From positions 1-54,793 of the forward strand of contig CAMAFR010000014.1 of assembly GCA_945833835.1 (NCBI GenBank): DNA of 54,793 nucleotides, read 5' to 3'. The notes beneath the pieces are model-generated. The model made no database searches, had not been told where the DNA came from, and was given only the letters and a program-made list of their open reading frames with translations. The translations under genes and the position numbers were made by a program. The DNA comes from an uncultured Bacteroides sp. (GTDB lineage Bacteria > Bacteroidota > Bacteroidia > Bacteroidales > Bacteroidaceae). Of the stretch, positions 30,983 to 39,908 are shown piece by piece (the first letter of the stretch is position 1; each line of letters begins with the position of its first letter).

Positions 30983-32296
30983 TTACCGCTTAATCCATCC
31001 TTCGGGATTGAGCTTCACGGTCTCCTTGCGGAGCTGGAAATGCAACACCGCATTTCCCTCCGCATCGGCATGTATCTGACCGATGATGTCACGCGCCTGG
31101 AGCTGGCTGCCTTTACGGACCTGTACGTGGGACAGGTTACAATAGACCGAGATATAACTGCCATGACGCACCAGCACATTGGACAGCCCGTTGTACTGGA
31201 AAATGGCCGACACCTCGCCGTCGAAGATGCAACGCGCCATCGCGCCGTCTTTGCCCTTGATGTCGATGCCCTTGTTGTCCAAACGCACGTGACGCAACCC
31301 CTGCACCTGATATTGGCCATAATGGCCGACAATCACATAAGGGCCGGTGACCGGAACAGGCAGCCGGCCTTTATTCTGCTCGAAGACCGCAGACAACCGC
31401 CGGTCTTCCGAGTCCACCTTGTACGTTTCCATTTTCGTGGATGTGGCCGTACCGGCCAATGCATCCGTTTCCGGGGCTTTCTGGCCTGCCGCCTTAGCGG
31501 CTTCGGCAGCCTTACGGGCCTCTTCGGCCTTCCGGCGGCGTTCCGCCTCTGCCCGCTTACGTGACTTCTCTATCTCAACGGCAATCAGGCGGTCTATCTC
31601 ACTGTTCAGCCGATCGGCATCCTTCCGCTGGCGGTTCAGTTCGGACTGGATGCCTTTCTGCTTCTTCTGCAAAGACGTGAGCAGCTCTTTTTTCTCTTTC
31701 TCCTGTTCCTCCAATTTGACGGCCGCCTGCTGCACCTCGCCCATCAGACGCTCTTTCGCCTTGCGTGCCTCCACCAACTGGCTCCGTTTGTCGCGCACCT
31801 GCTGCTGCTTGCGCTCCACCCTCTCCCCTTGGTTCCGCTGATAATCGGCATATTGACGGACGTACCGCAAGCGGCGGTACATCTGGCTCAGATTGTCGGC
31901 CGAGAAGATGAACAACAGCTTTTCCTGGACGGAACGGTTCCGATACATGTAGTTGACCGATTGGTCATACCGCTGCCGGGCCGCAGCCAGCTCTTTCTGC
32001 AAACGATGCAGCTCTTTTTCCACCGTCTGGATTTCCCGCTGCACGGTCTGCACATCGTTGCGCACGGAGGAAAGGTATTTCTTACGCTCGTCTATCTGTC
32101 CGGACAGCAAGGCCAGATTAGACAACTGGCTCTTCACGTCTTTCTTGGTGGAGCGCAACAGCGTTTCCGACTCTGAAATCTGACGGCGCAACTCGGTCTG
32201 CCGCTTCTCGAGTTCGCGTATCTTCGGAGTGGTCTGCGAACAAAGCGGCACAGCCAACCCTACTAACAGCAAAGACAGACAAACGATACGTTTCAT
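30983..32296 (-). CDS. EnvC-like murein hydrolase activator
   Basis: A 437-residue periplasmic protein with signal peptide (about 1-20), a long charged coiled coil (about 25-230), an Ala/Lys/Glu-rich linker and a C-terminal LytM/M23 domain (about 320-437). The zinc ligands of active LytM enzymes are missing: the first His position is Asn (DNKGIDIKG) and the later HxH is replaced (VLHFQ, SVYCNLS). Such degenerate domains activate amidases, as in E. coli EnvC, and help split septal peptidoglycan. I chose the ATG that overlaps the upstream stop as ATGA; the longer frame has no signal peptide. It is the last gene of the dut unit. Confidence 0.85.
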   Translation of the reverse strand: MKRIVCLSLLLVGLAVPLCSQTTPKIRELEKRQTELRRQISESETLLRSTKKDVKSQLSNLALLSGQIDERKKYLSSVRNDVQTVQREIQTVEKELHRLQKELAAARQRYDQSVNYMYRNRSVQEKLLFIFSADNLSQMYRRLRYVRQYADYQRNQGERVERKQQQVRDKRSQLVEARKAKERLMGEVQQAAVKLEEQEKEKKELLTSLQKKQKGIQSELNRQRKDADRLNSEIDRLIAVEIEKSRKRAEAERRRKAEEARKAAEAAKAAGQKAPETDALAGTATSTKMETYKVDSEDRRLSAVFEQNKGRLPVPVTGPYVIVGHYGQYQVQGLRHVRLDNKGIDIKGKDGAMARCIFDGEVSAIFQYNGLSNVLVRHGSYISVYCNLSHVQVRKGSQLQARDIIGQIHADAEGNAVLHFQLRKETVKLNPEGWIKR

Positions 32297-33144
32297 TTTT
32301 TCATCAAGAGTTTTAAGACATCTTCCAATGACATTTCCCGGTAACGGGAAGGAATCTCGGTGCGGGCTTCCCAATCACCGCCGACCGACAAGCGGGACAA
32401 CTTCATGTCCAACGAGAGCGGGGACGAACTGCCCTGCACCTCCAGCAACATGTGGTGCGGGAAACTTCTCCCGTCCAGTTCCTCAAAATCCGAATAAGAC
32501 CATCGCAGCCCGTAGGGAGTGTTCCGCAAGGCGACATCGCTCCGCAACAGCTGCGGACGGGTCACCGAGGTCTGGAAACGGTACTCCAGCTGCCTGCCCT
32601 GACGTGCCTGCAACAGCGCACAATCGGGCAATACCTGTATGTGGAAAGCACCGGCATCGGCCGGTGAGAGCCGGCTCTTGCCCGGCAAGAAAAGCTCGTT
32701 CAGGAACAGGCTTTGCAAAACATGATAGTCTATATCGGTACGTGACAAGCGGCTCAATTCGGCAAAGCCCAGGCGTACATACTGCTTGTGCAGACGGTCG
32801 AGCAACAGCAACCCATCGGGACTGATTTCCAAACGTGCCACCTCAATGCCCAACAAAGGAGCTACGGAAAGCTGGATGGAGGCATCCCGCTTCAAGCGCA
32901 AGGTGGCATTGACACGCGCGGTGCCTTGTGTCCCCCTGTCGAGCTGGAGCGCCACTTTGCCGCTGACCGACTGCCAGACCGGCGCCAGCCGTATGACCTG
33001 CTCCAAATAATCCGTACCGGTCAGTCCGGCCACCATCGTCGTCTCGGCCGCTTTCCGGCTGGTACCACAAGCACTCATCAACACCAGCACAAGTGCCAGC
33101 AACAGATGACGCCCGATTTTCCTGTTTTCCCGCATCTTCCTCAT
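32293..33144 (-). CDS. DUF4292 lipoprotein
   Basis: A 283-residue predicted lipoprotein with lipobox LMSAC (Cys26) after a basic N-terminus. The mature part matches the DUF4292 pattern of Bacteroidetes: a SGKVALQLD strand, paired RLKRD/SIQLSV strands, and alternating hydrophobic strands like the LolB/LppX half-barrel folds. Those folds bind lipids, so transport or sorting of lipoproteins is possible, but this is only an inference from fold resemblance. It lies two bases after the TPR lipoprotein gene and overlaps the envC-like gene by four bases, an arrangement common in the group. Confidence 0.82.
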   Translation of the reverse strand: MRKMRENRKIGRHLLLALVLVLMSACGTSRKAAETTMVAGLTGTDYLEQVIRLAPVWQSVSGKVALQLDRGTQGTARVNATLRLKRDASIQLSVAPLLGIEVARLEISPDGLLLLDRLHKQYVRLGFAELSRLSRTDIDYHVLQSLFLNELFLPGKSRLSPADAGAFHIQVLPDCALLQARQGRQLEYRFQTSVTRPQLLRSDVALRNTPYGLRWSYSDFEELDGRSFPHHMLLEVQGSSSPLSLDMKLSRLSVGGDWEARTEIPSRYREMSLEDVLKLLMKK

Positions 33145-33146
33145 TA

Positions 33147-34949
33147 CTATTTAATGTATTTCTTCCATTTCACTTTCTGCTTCAGCCGTTTCACTTCGGC
33201 TTCGGGACGCGGTGCCTCTCCTGCCTCCTTATTGGGCTGGATGCCTTCGGCCTGCCGCCAGTAGCCTACCGCCTTCTCCACATCCCCCACGTGGTAATAA
33301 ATGTCTCCACAATGCTCGACCACCACCTGACTGGCCTCCCCACCGTTCCTCATGGCCTGGTCGATATAGATGCGTGCCTCCGTGTACCGGCCTTTCTCGA
33401 ACAGAATCCAGGCATAGGTATCCAGATAGGTGGCGTTGTCCGGCTCGGCCTTCACGGTGCGGTAGCTCATTTCTTCGGCCTTGTCCAAGCGGGTGCGTTC
33501 CACCGACAGATAATAGGCATAGTTGTTGAGTGTGGCAATGTTGTCGGGGTTGTACACCAACGAGGAATCATAAGCGGCATAGGCCTCTGCCGATTGCCCC
33601 ACCGAATGGTAGACATCGCCCAGGATGGCATAGAAATCAGACGCCACCGCCTTGTCGCTGGAAGGCTGGATCTGCCGCACCCCTTTTTGGAAGACGGCCA
33701 ACGCATTGGCGGCATCTTCTTTCAAGTAATAGGCCAGACCGAGGTAATAATAGAACTCCAGTGTCTCGGGATGATACTCCGTGGCAGGAGCCGCTATCTT
33801 GATGACATCCTCCAACCGGTTGTCACGGATGGCAAAACTCAGCAACTGCAACCGCGCGGGCTTGTTCTCGGGGTCTATCTGCAACACTTTCTCCAAGACC
33901 GGCACCGACTGCTTTTCCATCTGTTTGCTCAGCAAGTATTGCGAGTAAAGCATAGCCACATCCGCATTGGGCTGGGGACGCTCCAGCACACGGTCGAACA
34001 ATCGGATAATCTCCGTACTGTCCGACTGTTCTGCCATGGACTTGGCGATGAACTGGCGCAAGATGTCCAGTTTGGCCGTTGTCTCCACATGCTCATTGAG
34101 CAGCACCACATCGAGCTGCCGGCGATACAGACTGTCATTCCCCGTCTTCTGGTAATAATTGGCCATAGACAGCAATGCCGGCGCATAGCCGGGCACCTCT
34201 TGCAGAATCTGGCTGTAGGTGCGGTACGCCTCATCGGGCTCACCATTCTCCATATAGACATCTCCGAGAATGGTCTTGTAACGCATGTCGTAAGGATATT
34301 CCCGAGACAGGCTCTCTATTTCATGGAAGGCCTGCTCCCGTTGGTCCGACAGCAAGTACATCCGGAACTTCTCCATGCTGAGCTGCTCCGATTTGCCGTC
34401 CAGCTCTTCCAGCCGGTTCAGGGTAGCAATTACCCGCTCATAGCTGTGGGTCTGGGTGTAGAGTTCCGTCAGTGACAACAACGGCTCCAACCGCGCCGGA
34501 AATTGTGTGGCCATATCCTCATAAACGGCAATGGCCTTCGGGATATCCCGCTTCTGCTGGTAGTGTGTGGCAAGCATCTGCTTGTACCAGAAATTGTCCC
34601 TGTTGCTGCCGACCGCCTGTTTCAGCACCTCCTCGCACTTGGCCTCCCACCCCAACACCCGGTAAAAGTGGAAAAGCTCGTAGAGCACGGCCCCCGACCG
34701 GGGCTGCATCTCCAGACAATGGTTCAGCAGCGCAAAAGCCGCCGAATAATTCCCTTTCAGTTTCTGCCGCATGGCCTCCAGATAATAATAGTCCAAGCGC
34801 CGCTGTGCTTCGGGCGCCAGGACCGGCTGTTCCTTTTCAGCCGCAGAGTCATGGCTGGACAGGGTCTTGCCTGCCGAACCACAGGCCGCCAAAGTCACGA
34901 CCAACAGCCCCAGCAGTCCGACCATTCTTATACCTTTCATCCCTATCAT
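33147..34949 (-). CDS. TPR-repeat lipoprotein
   Basis: A 600-residue predicted lipoprotein (LAAC, Cys23) made almost wholly of tetratricopeptide repeats. Clear units include GNYSAAFALLNHCLEMQP, the KAIAVYEDMATQFP unit, EAYRTYSQILQEVP, NALAVFQKG and SAEAYAAYDSSLVYNP. A basic C-terminal tail ends KQKVKWKKYIK. TPR arrays act as protein scaffolds. Its neighbours (EnvC-like activator and DUF4292 lipoprotein) suggest a scaffold in the cell-envelope or division machinery. No enzymatic motif is seen. It follows dut by 15 bases on the same strand. Confidence 0.88.
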   Translation of the reverse strand: MIGMKGIRMVGLLGLLVVTLAACGSAGKTLSSHDSAAEKEQPVLAPEAQRRLDYYYLEAMRQKLKGNYSAAFALLNHCLEMQPRSGAVLYELFHFYRVLGWEAKCEEVLKQAVGSNRDNFWYKQMLATHYQQKRDIPKAIAVYEDMATQFPARLEPLLSLTELYTQTHSYERVIATLNRLEELDGKSEQLSMEKFRMYLLSDQREQAFHEIESLSREYPYDMRYKTILGDVYMENGEPDEAYRTYSQILQEVPGYAPALLSMANYYQKTGNDSLYRRQLDVVLLNEHVETTAKLDILRQFIAKSMAEQSDSTEIIRLFDRVLERPQPNADVAMLYSQYLLSKQMEKQSVPVLEKVLQIDPENKPARLQLLSFAIRDNRLEDVIKIAAPATEYHPETLEFYYYLGLAYYLKEDAANALAVFQKGVRQIQPSSDKAVASDFYAILGDVYHSVGQSAEAYAAYDSSLVYNPDNIATLNNYAYYLSVERTRLDKAEEMSYRTVKAEPDNATYLDTYAWILFEKGRYTEARIYIDQAMRNGGEASQVVVEHCGDIYYHVGDVEKAVGYWRQAEGIQPNKEAGEAPRPEAEVKRLKQKVKWKKYIK

Positions 34950-34964
34950 ACGTTTGCTAACCTA

Positions 34965-35399
34965 TCATTTCACCCCGGTATGTCCGAAACCTCCTGCCCC
35001 ACGGAGCGTATCCTCCAGCACTTCCACCGGCTGCCACGCCGTGTGCTCATAACGGGCAATGACCATTTGGGCAATGCGCTCCCCATCCTCGACCGTCACT
35101 TCCTGATCGGAAAGATTCACGAGAATCACTCCTATCTCTCCCCGATAGTCCGCATCGACCGTACCCGGCGCATTGAGCAACGTCAGCCCTTTCTTCAAAG
35201 CCAGTCCGCTACGGGGGCGAATCTGCGCCTCGTATCCTTCGGGCAAGGCGATGTATAATCCGGTAGGTATCAGACAACGTTGCAGGGGCTTCAGAGTGAC
35301 CGGTGCCTCCAGACAGGCACGCAAATCCATGCCCGCTGAGAGCGACGTGGCATATTGCGGCAACGGATGCCGGGACCGGTTGATGACTTTAACTTCCAT
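34965..35399 (-). CDS. dut: dUTP diphosphatase
   Basis: A trimeric dUTPase that keeps uracil out of DNA and supplies dUMP. The 144-residue protein has all five family motifs: AGMDLRA (22-28), RPRSGLA (61-67), [10 protein letters not shown] (79-88, with catalytic Asp82 and Tyr85), RIAQMVI (108-114) and the C-terminal [10 protein letters not shown] (133-142). The frame is open 33 codons further, but I chose the ATG directly before the first strand because the upstream part overlaps the promoter region of the divergent dgt. It is the first gene of a four-gene envelope unit. Confidence 0.96.
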   Translation of the reverse strand: MEVKVINRSRHPLPQYATSLSAGMDLRACLEAPVTLKPLQRCLIPTGLYIALPEGYEAQIRPRSGLALKKGLTLLNAPGTVDADYRGEIGVILVNLSDQEVTVEDGERIAQMVIARYEHTAWQPVEVLEDTLRGAGGFGHTGVK

Positions 35400-35481
35400 A
35401 TTCTGTTTATTTTGAGGTACGAAAGTACTACATTCCGTTGAAATAACAGCGTCTTTATCAATTTTTAAAGGATTCTTGCCG

Positions 35482-35489
35482 TATCTTTG
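35482..35489 (+). promoter_or_regulatory. Putative promoter (-7 element) for dgt
   Basis: TATCTTTG matches TAnnTTTG and lies 16 bases before the dgt start codon I chose. A clear -33 TTG is not seen. A start at the upstream ATG (35476) would lie before this element, which supports the inner start. Confidence 0.5.
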
Positions 35490-35505
35490 CACAAACATTC
35501 AGACT

Positions 35506-36837
35506 ATGAACTGGAAACAACTTATCTCCAACAAACGCTTCGGTCTGGAAAACCTGCACGAGACCCGGAAGGAGGACCGGACTGAATTCCAACGTGATTA
35601 TGACCGGCTGATTTTCTCGGCACCGTTCCGGCGGCTCCAGAACAAGACACAGGTATTCCCGCTGCCAGGCAGCATCTTTGTCCACAACCGACTGACACAC
35701 AGCTTAGAGGTCTCTTGCGTGGGACGTTCGTTGGGCAACGAGGCCGCCGCACGCCTCCTACAAAAGCATCCTGACCTGAACGACTCGCACATCCACGAGG
35801 CGGGTGCCATCGTCTCGGCGGCCTGCCTGGCCCACGACCTGGGCAACCCGCCTTTCGGCCACGCCGGGGAGAAAGCCATCGGCACCTATTTCTCGGAAGG
35901 CAACGGACTGGCCTTGCGCCCCCTGCTGCACCCGGACGAATGGAACGACCTGACCCACTTTGAGGGGAATGCCAACGCATTCCGACTGCTGACCCACCAG
36001 TTCAGGGGACGAAGGCCAGGAGGGTTCGTCATGACCTACTCCACACTGGCCGCGGTGGTGAAATATCCTTTCTCGTCGGCCGTGGCAGGAAAGAAACAAA
36101 AATTCGGATTCTTCAAAAGTGAGGAAAAAGACTTTGTGACCATCGCCGAAGACCTCGGCATGAAACGCCTGAGCTCGGATCACGAGCCCCTGCGCTACGC
36201 CCGCCATCCGCTGGTCTTCTTAGTAGAGGCGGCAGACGACATCTGCTACCAGCTGATGGACCTCGAAGACGCCTGCAAACTCAAGATACTGACCGCCGAA
36301 ACCACCAAGGAGCTGCTGCTGGCATTCCTGCCGGAAGAACGGCGGCCACGGGTACGCTCCATCTGTAACATGGTGACCGACACGAACGAACAGATAGCCT
36401 ACCTGCGCTCATCGGCCATTGGCGTGCTGGTCAAGGCCTGTACCGACGTGTTTGTGGAACAGGAAGAGGCCATCCTGGCCGGGACATTCGAAGGACCGCT
36501 GGTCCGACACCTGCCAGACATCCCACGGACCGCCTACCAGAACTGCGCGCAAACGGCACAAAACACCATCTATTGCACCAAAGATGTGCTCGACATCGAG
36601 CTGGCCGGCTATCGCGTCATCACCACGTTGATGGACCTGATGATTGAGGCGGTGCGCTACCCCGACAAAGCCTATTCACAATTGCTCATCAACCGCGTAT
36701 CGGAACAATACGAGATGCAGGCACCCACCCTTTTCGGCAAAATACAAGCTGTCCTCGACTACATTTCGGGTATGACCGATGTCTATGCGCTCGATCTCTA
36801 CCGCAAAATCAACGGGAACAGCCTGCCTGCCGTATAA
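35506..36837 (+). CDS. dgt: dGTP triphosphohydrolase (HD domain)
   Basis: A 443-residue HD-fold hydrolase that removes triphosphate from dGTP. The metal-binding residues of the HD family are present: His65 in NRLTHSLEV, then His110-Asp111 in ACLAHDLGNPPFGH. The N-terminal RTEFQRDYDRLIFSAPFRRL stretch is typical of the Dgt branch. It stands between the divergent dut and the convergent glsB. Two nucleotide-pool genes (dut and dgt) thus share one intergenic region. Its start is set by the promoter position. Confidence 0.92.
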   Translation: MNWKQLISNKRFGLENLHETRKEDRTEFQRDYDRLIFSAPFRRLQNKTQVFPLPGSIFVHNRLTHSLEVSCVGRSLGNEAAARLLQKHPDLNDSHIHEAGAIVSAACLAHDLGNPPFGHAGEKAIGTYFSEGNGLALRPLLHPDEWNDLTHFEGNANAFRLLTHQFRGRRPGGFVMTYSTLAAVVKYPFSSAVAGKKQKFGFFKSEEKDFVTIAEDLGMKRLSSDHEPLRYARHPLVFLVEAADDICYQLMDLEDACKLKILTAETTKELLLAFLPEERRPRVRSICNMVTDTNEQIAYLRSSAIGVLVKACTDVFVEQEEAILAGTFEGPLVRHLPDIPRTAYQNCAQTAQNTIYCTKDVLDIELAGYRVITTLMDLMIEAVRYPDKAYSQLLINRVSEQYEMQAPTLFGKIQAVLDYISGMTDVYALDLYRKINGNSLPAV

Positions 36838-36858
36838 GTCCGCCCTCGCACGCCCGCC

Positions 36859-37851
36859 TTACGCCTGCTTTTCCTTGGAAAAGACAGGATTGGCCCCTGA
36901 AGTCAGCCGGAGCGCTTCGGGATGCTCCTTCACGAACGACTCGATATGCCGCACCCGTTTCTGCTCCAGAATCTCGTCCACCGCGATGAGGATGCCGGTC
37001 TCCTCCACATCGCCGAAGCCATCGTTAATGGCCGTGCCGAACATACGCATGGTGGGCGACAAACCCATGTAGGCATTGACCAACGGCGGGATATTGTACC
37101 CCAGCTTACGGACTTCGGTATTGAGCACCTTGTAGTCCTCCTTGAAGGTATCGTGGCAAAACAGCTGTTTGAGCACAGAGGCATCGGCCTCTATCTGCAA
37201 CGGATGCAGGGGTGTGATGAGCGCATCCTTGTCCGAGAAATGCTTGTTCAGGAAATACAGAATCATGTCACGGCCCAACCGGTGGTAGCTGGGGTACATG
37301 GTCATCTTGCCGAAAAAATATTTCATCGTGGGCTTGATGACCGTCAGTGCGCCCAATCCGTCCCACAGATTATCAAGCGCGAACAGCCCCTTGGACCCGG
37401 CACGGGTAGACTGGTACTCAAGCGTCACAAACGAACGCCCCAACTCGACCGTCATCGGAAGATATTCTTTCAGGAACTTCTCGGAGAAGTTGAACATGTG
37501 TGCTGTGGCCAGCACCGGCCGCCCCTCGTTGTCAAACTCCACTTCATCACCGTACAGATAACGATAGCCTCCCAGAATCTCCTCTGCCTCCGGATTCCAT
37601 ACAATCAGCTGCTGGTAAGGATGCTCCATCAAATCATACTCGTCCAGGTCCATCGACTTGCCGGTGCCGCCACCGGCCGCACGAAAAGCAATCTCGCGCA
37701 ACCGTCCGATTTCCTTCAACACATTCGGCGCATTCTTCCAATCAATGATATAAATCTCATTATTACTCTTGTTGGTTGTCCGCAGACGCTTGTCGGCTGT
37801 GAGTTCTGATTTCAACAGATCCCTATCAACCGGTGCTATAATCTCTTCCAT
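36859..37851 (-). CDS. glsB: Glycine N-acyltransferase GlsB (hemolysin-like GNAT family)
   Basis: A 330-residue GNAT-fold acyltransferase of the OlsB/hemolysin-like family. In Bacteroides, GlsB attaches the first 3-hydroxy fatty acid to glycine to make glycine lipids. Visible features are the N-terminal region with FRAAGGGTGKSMDLDEYD, the VELGRSFV strand-turn typical of the family and the NAYMGLSPTMRMFGTA region. It lies 23 bases after the PlsC-like glsA on the same strand, the same pairing as in Bacteroides. The function is assigned from family and pairing; ornithine acylation would be the alternative. Confidence 0.82.
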   Translation of the reverse strand: MEEIIAPVDRDLLKSELTADKRLRTTNKSNNEIYIIDWKNAPNVLKEIGRLREIAFRAAGGGTGKSMDLDEYDLMEHPYQQLIVWNPEAEEILGGYRYLYGDEVEFDNEGRPVLATAHMFNFSEKFLKEYLPMTVELGRSFVTLEYQSTRAGSKGLFALDNLWDGLGALTVIKPTMKYFFGKMTMYPSYHRLGRDMILYFLNKHFSDKDALITPLHPLQIEADASVLKQLFCHDTFKEDYKVLNTEVRKLGYNIPPLVNAYMGLSPTMRMFGTAINDGFGDVEETGILIAVDEILEQKRVRHIESFVKEHPEALRLTSGANPVFSKEKQA

Positions 37852-37874
37852 ATCTTGTTCAAATAATTTCTATT

Positions 37875-38693
37875 TTACATGGCATACACCAATTCCCGCA
37901 CGTAATCCGCCCATTCGGCAGGTGTCTTGGAACGGTCGAACATCTCCCACGGCAATGGTTGGCCGATGGTCACCCGGAACGTCTTGTGCCGGTTCTTCAA
38001 CATTTCATCCGCCAGATAGAGCATGGCAATGTTAAACTTGATACCCAATCGTTTGCACAAATTGGCAAGGTTATAGAAGAAATCGGAGTTCCTTCCTTCA
38101 AAATGAATGGGCACCACCCACCGATGGGTCTCCACGCTCTTGGTGATAAACGTCTTTTTCCACGGCAGATCCTTGATGACACCGTGCTGCCGGCGCGAAC
38201 ACAGTCCTGCAGGGAACATGATAATATGATTGTCCGACCGGAATCCGGCCTCTACCATCCGGGGGAAATCGCGCGACTGGGCACCCGTCTTGTTGATAGG
38301 GATACACAAAGGAGCCAAGCCGCTCAAGTTCATCAACAGGTCATTGACGAGGTATTTCACTTTCCCCCCATAATGTTTGCCCAGCAGGTAGCCTAACGAA
38401 ACGCCGTCCTGCCCGCCCAACGGATGATTGGAGACAAAGGTACACAACCCCTCGGAAGGCAGGTTCTCCAATCCCCGCACATCCAGACGTGCGTCGAGAA
38501 AAGTCATGCACTCCTCCAGAAAATCGACACCCTTCTTATCGGACACCCGGCGAAGAAAACCGTTCAGCTCCTCCTGATGCACAATCCGCTTGAGATAGGA
38601 CACCAGAAAACGCGGAATAAAACGAGCCTTTCCACCGGCTTTCTGCTTCAGAATCCTGTCAATATCTATTAAAAAATACGAATTATCAGACAT
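37875..38693 (-). CDS. glsA: Glycine-lipid O-acyltransferase GlsA (PlsC-like)
   Basis: A 272-residue membrane-associated acyltransferase of the PlsC superfamily. In Bacteroides, GlsA adds the second acyl chain to N-acyl glycine. The active-site block is NHPLGGQDG, where His and Asp are five residues apart instead of the usual four. FPAGLCSRR is the substrate-binding block. The start was placed at MSDNSYF because the -7 promoter element at 38714-38721 lies just before the upstream ATG, so that ATG would precede the expected transcript start. It forms an operon with glsB and is divergent from the division cluster. Confidence 0.8.
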   Translation of the reverse strand: MSDNSYFLIDIDRILKQKAGGKARFIPRFLVSYLKRIVHQEELNGFLRRVSDKKGVDFLEECMTFLDARLDVRGLENLPSEGLCTFVSNHPLGGQDGVSLGYLLGKHYGGKVKYLVNDLLMNLSGLAPLCIPINKTGAQSRDFPRMVEAGFRSDNHIIMFPAGLCSRRQHGVIKDLPWKKTFITKSVETHRWVVPIHFEGRNSDFFYNLANLCKRLGIKFNIAMLYLADEMLKNRHKTFRVTIGQPLPWEMFDRSKTPAEWADYVRELVYAM

Positions 38694-38713
38694 TTTTATA
38701 CTACTTTTCATTG

Positions 38714-38721
38714 CAAATGTA
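38714..38721 (-). promoter_or_regulatory. Putative promoter (-7 element) for glsA-glsB
   Basis: On the minus strand TACATTTG fits TAnnTTTG, 20 bases before the chosen glsA start codon. No TTG is seen at the expected -33 distance. Confidence 0.5.
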
Positions 38722-38985
38722 AGCTATCTTTTTCAATCTCACTCATGTAATACAAAAAAAATGAAAGATAAACGAATAATCGACCACACAAATGTGATAA
38801 AGAACGGTACAAAATGCACAAATCATCGCCGCAGTGTGCAAAATCCGTAACTTTTGCTGAAACCCTCCAAAAACAGCCTACCTGTTGATAACTTTTTGAA
38901 AAAGCGACCAGAAGATTGGTGATTATTGTGTACTTTTACCGCTCAAAATAATAATAAGGTAATAACGCAACCAGACAAGGCTTAT
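38722..38985. other. Divergent intergenic region before the division cluster
   Basis: No gene of mraZ size or any other frame of note is present. The stretch has a short palindrome (CACAAATGTG at 38789-38798), a GCAC/GTGTGC pair, and a weak -7-like element TACTTTTA (38931-38938) before rsmH. I could not define the rsmH promoter with confidence. Confidence 0.5.
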
Positions 38986-39900
38986 ATGAACGAAACGGAA
39001 CAGACTTATCACACCCCCGTGCTGCTGGCAGAAAGCATCGATGGCATGCACCTCCAACCGGGCGGCATCTATGTAGACGTTACCTTCGGAGGGGGAGGAC
39101 ACTCCAGAGAAATCCTGCGCAGAATGGACAAAGACAGCCGCCTGCTCAGTTTCGACCAGGACGCAGACGCTGAAAAGAACGCCCTCGATGACCCCCGGTT
39201 CACTTTCGTCAGAAGCAATTTCCGTTATCTGCACAATTTCCTGCGCTATTATGGAATAGAGCAGGTGGATGCCATCCTGGCCGATCTGGGAGTCTCCTCC
39301 CATCATTTCGACGACGCCGAACGGGGATTCTCTTTCCGTTTCGATGGCCGGCTGGACATGCGCATGAACCAGCGTGCCGGCATCACAGCTGCCGACATCG
39401 TCAACACCTACGACGAAGAACGGCTGGCCAACCTTTTCTACCTGTATGGAGAGCTGAAAAACAGCCGGAAGCTGGCAGCCGTCCTGGCCAAGGCTCGGGC
39501 ACAACGAAAAATAACCACCATCGAGGATTTCCTCGAAGTGGTGAGGCCGCTGTTCGGACGGGAACGCGAGAAGAAGGAGCTGGCCAAAGCCTTCCAGGCC
39601 CTCCGCATCGAGGTCAACCAGGAAATGGAAGCCTTGAAGGAAATGCTGTATGCCGCCACCAACGCCTTGAAACCGGGAGGACGACTGGCCGTCATCACCT
39701 ACCACTCGCTGGAAGACCGGATGGTGAAAAACATCATGAAAACCGGCAACATAGAAGGCAAGGCGGAAAGTGACTTCTACGGCAACGTCTTGTCGCCGTT
39801 CCGCCTGGTCAACAACAAGGTCATCCTGCCCGGCAACGACGAACAAGAACGCAACCCCCGCTCACGCAGCGCCAAACTGAGAATCGCAGAAAAGAAATAA
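38986..39900 (+). CDS. rsmH: 16S rRNA (cytosine(1402)-N4)-methyltransferase
   Basis: RsmH (MraW) methylates C1402 of 16S rRNA using S-adenosylmethionine. The 304-residue protein has the SAM-binding loop TFGGGGHS (33-40), the ribose-binding acidic Asp58 in SFDQDADA, LADLGVSSHHFD, and the C-terminal YHSLEDRMVK and NPRSRSAKLR motifs. I started at MNETEQTYHTPVLL, the usual family N-terminus; a 20-codon extension has no homologous look. It opens the division and cell-wall cluster here, a place often taken by mraZ in other bacteria. Confidence 0.96.
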   Translation: MNETEQTYHTPVLLAESIDGMHLQPGGIYVDVTFGGGGHSREILRRMDKDSRLLSFDQDADAEKNALDDPRFTFVRSNFRYLHNFLRYYGIEQVDAILADLGVSSHHFDDAERGFSFRFDGRLDMRMNQRAGITAADIVNTYDEERLANLFYLYGELKNSRKLAAVLAKARAQRKITTIEDFLEVVRPLFGREREKKELAKAFQALRIEVNQEMEALKEMLYAATNALKPGGRLAVITYHSLEDRMVKNIMKTGNIEGKAESDFYGNVLSPFRLVNNKVILPGNDEQERNPRSRSAKLRIAEKK

Positions 39901-39908
39901 AAGAAACC

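Noticed and set aside
38883..38891. TGTTGATAA, a near match to a DnaA box, before the division cluster.
   Set aside because: Only one such site is seen, with no AT-rich unwinding region or replication gene nearby, so an origin is not supported.
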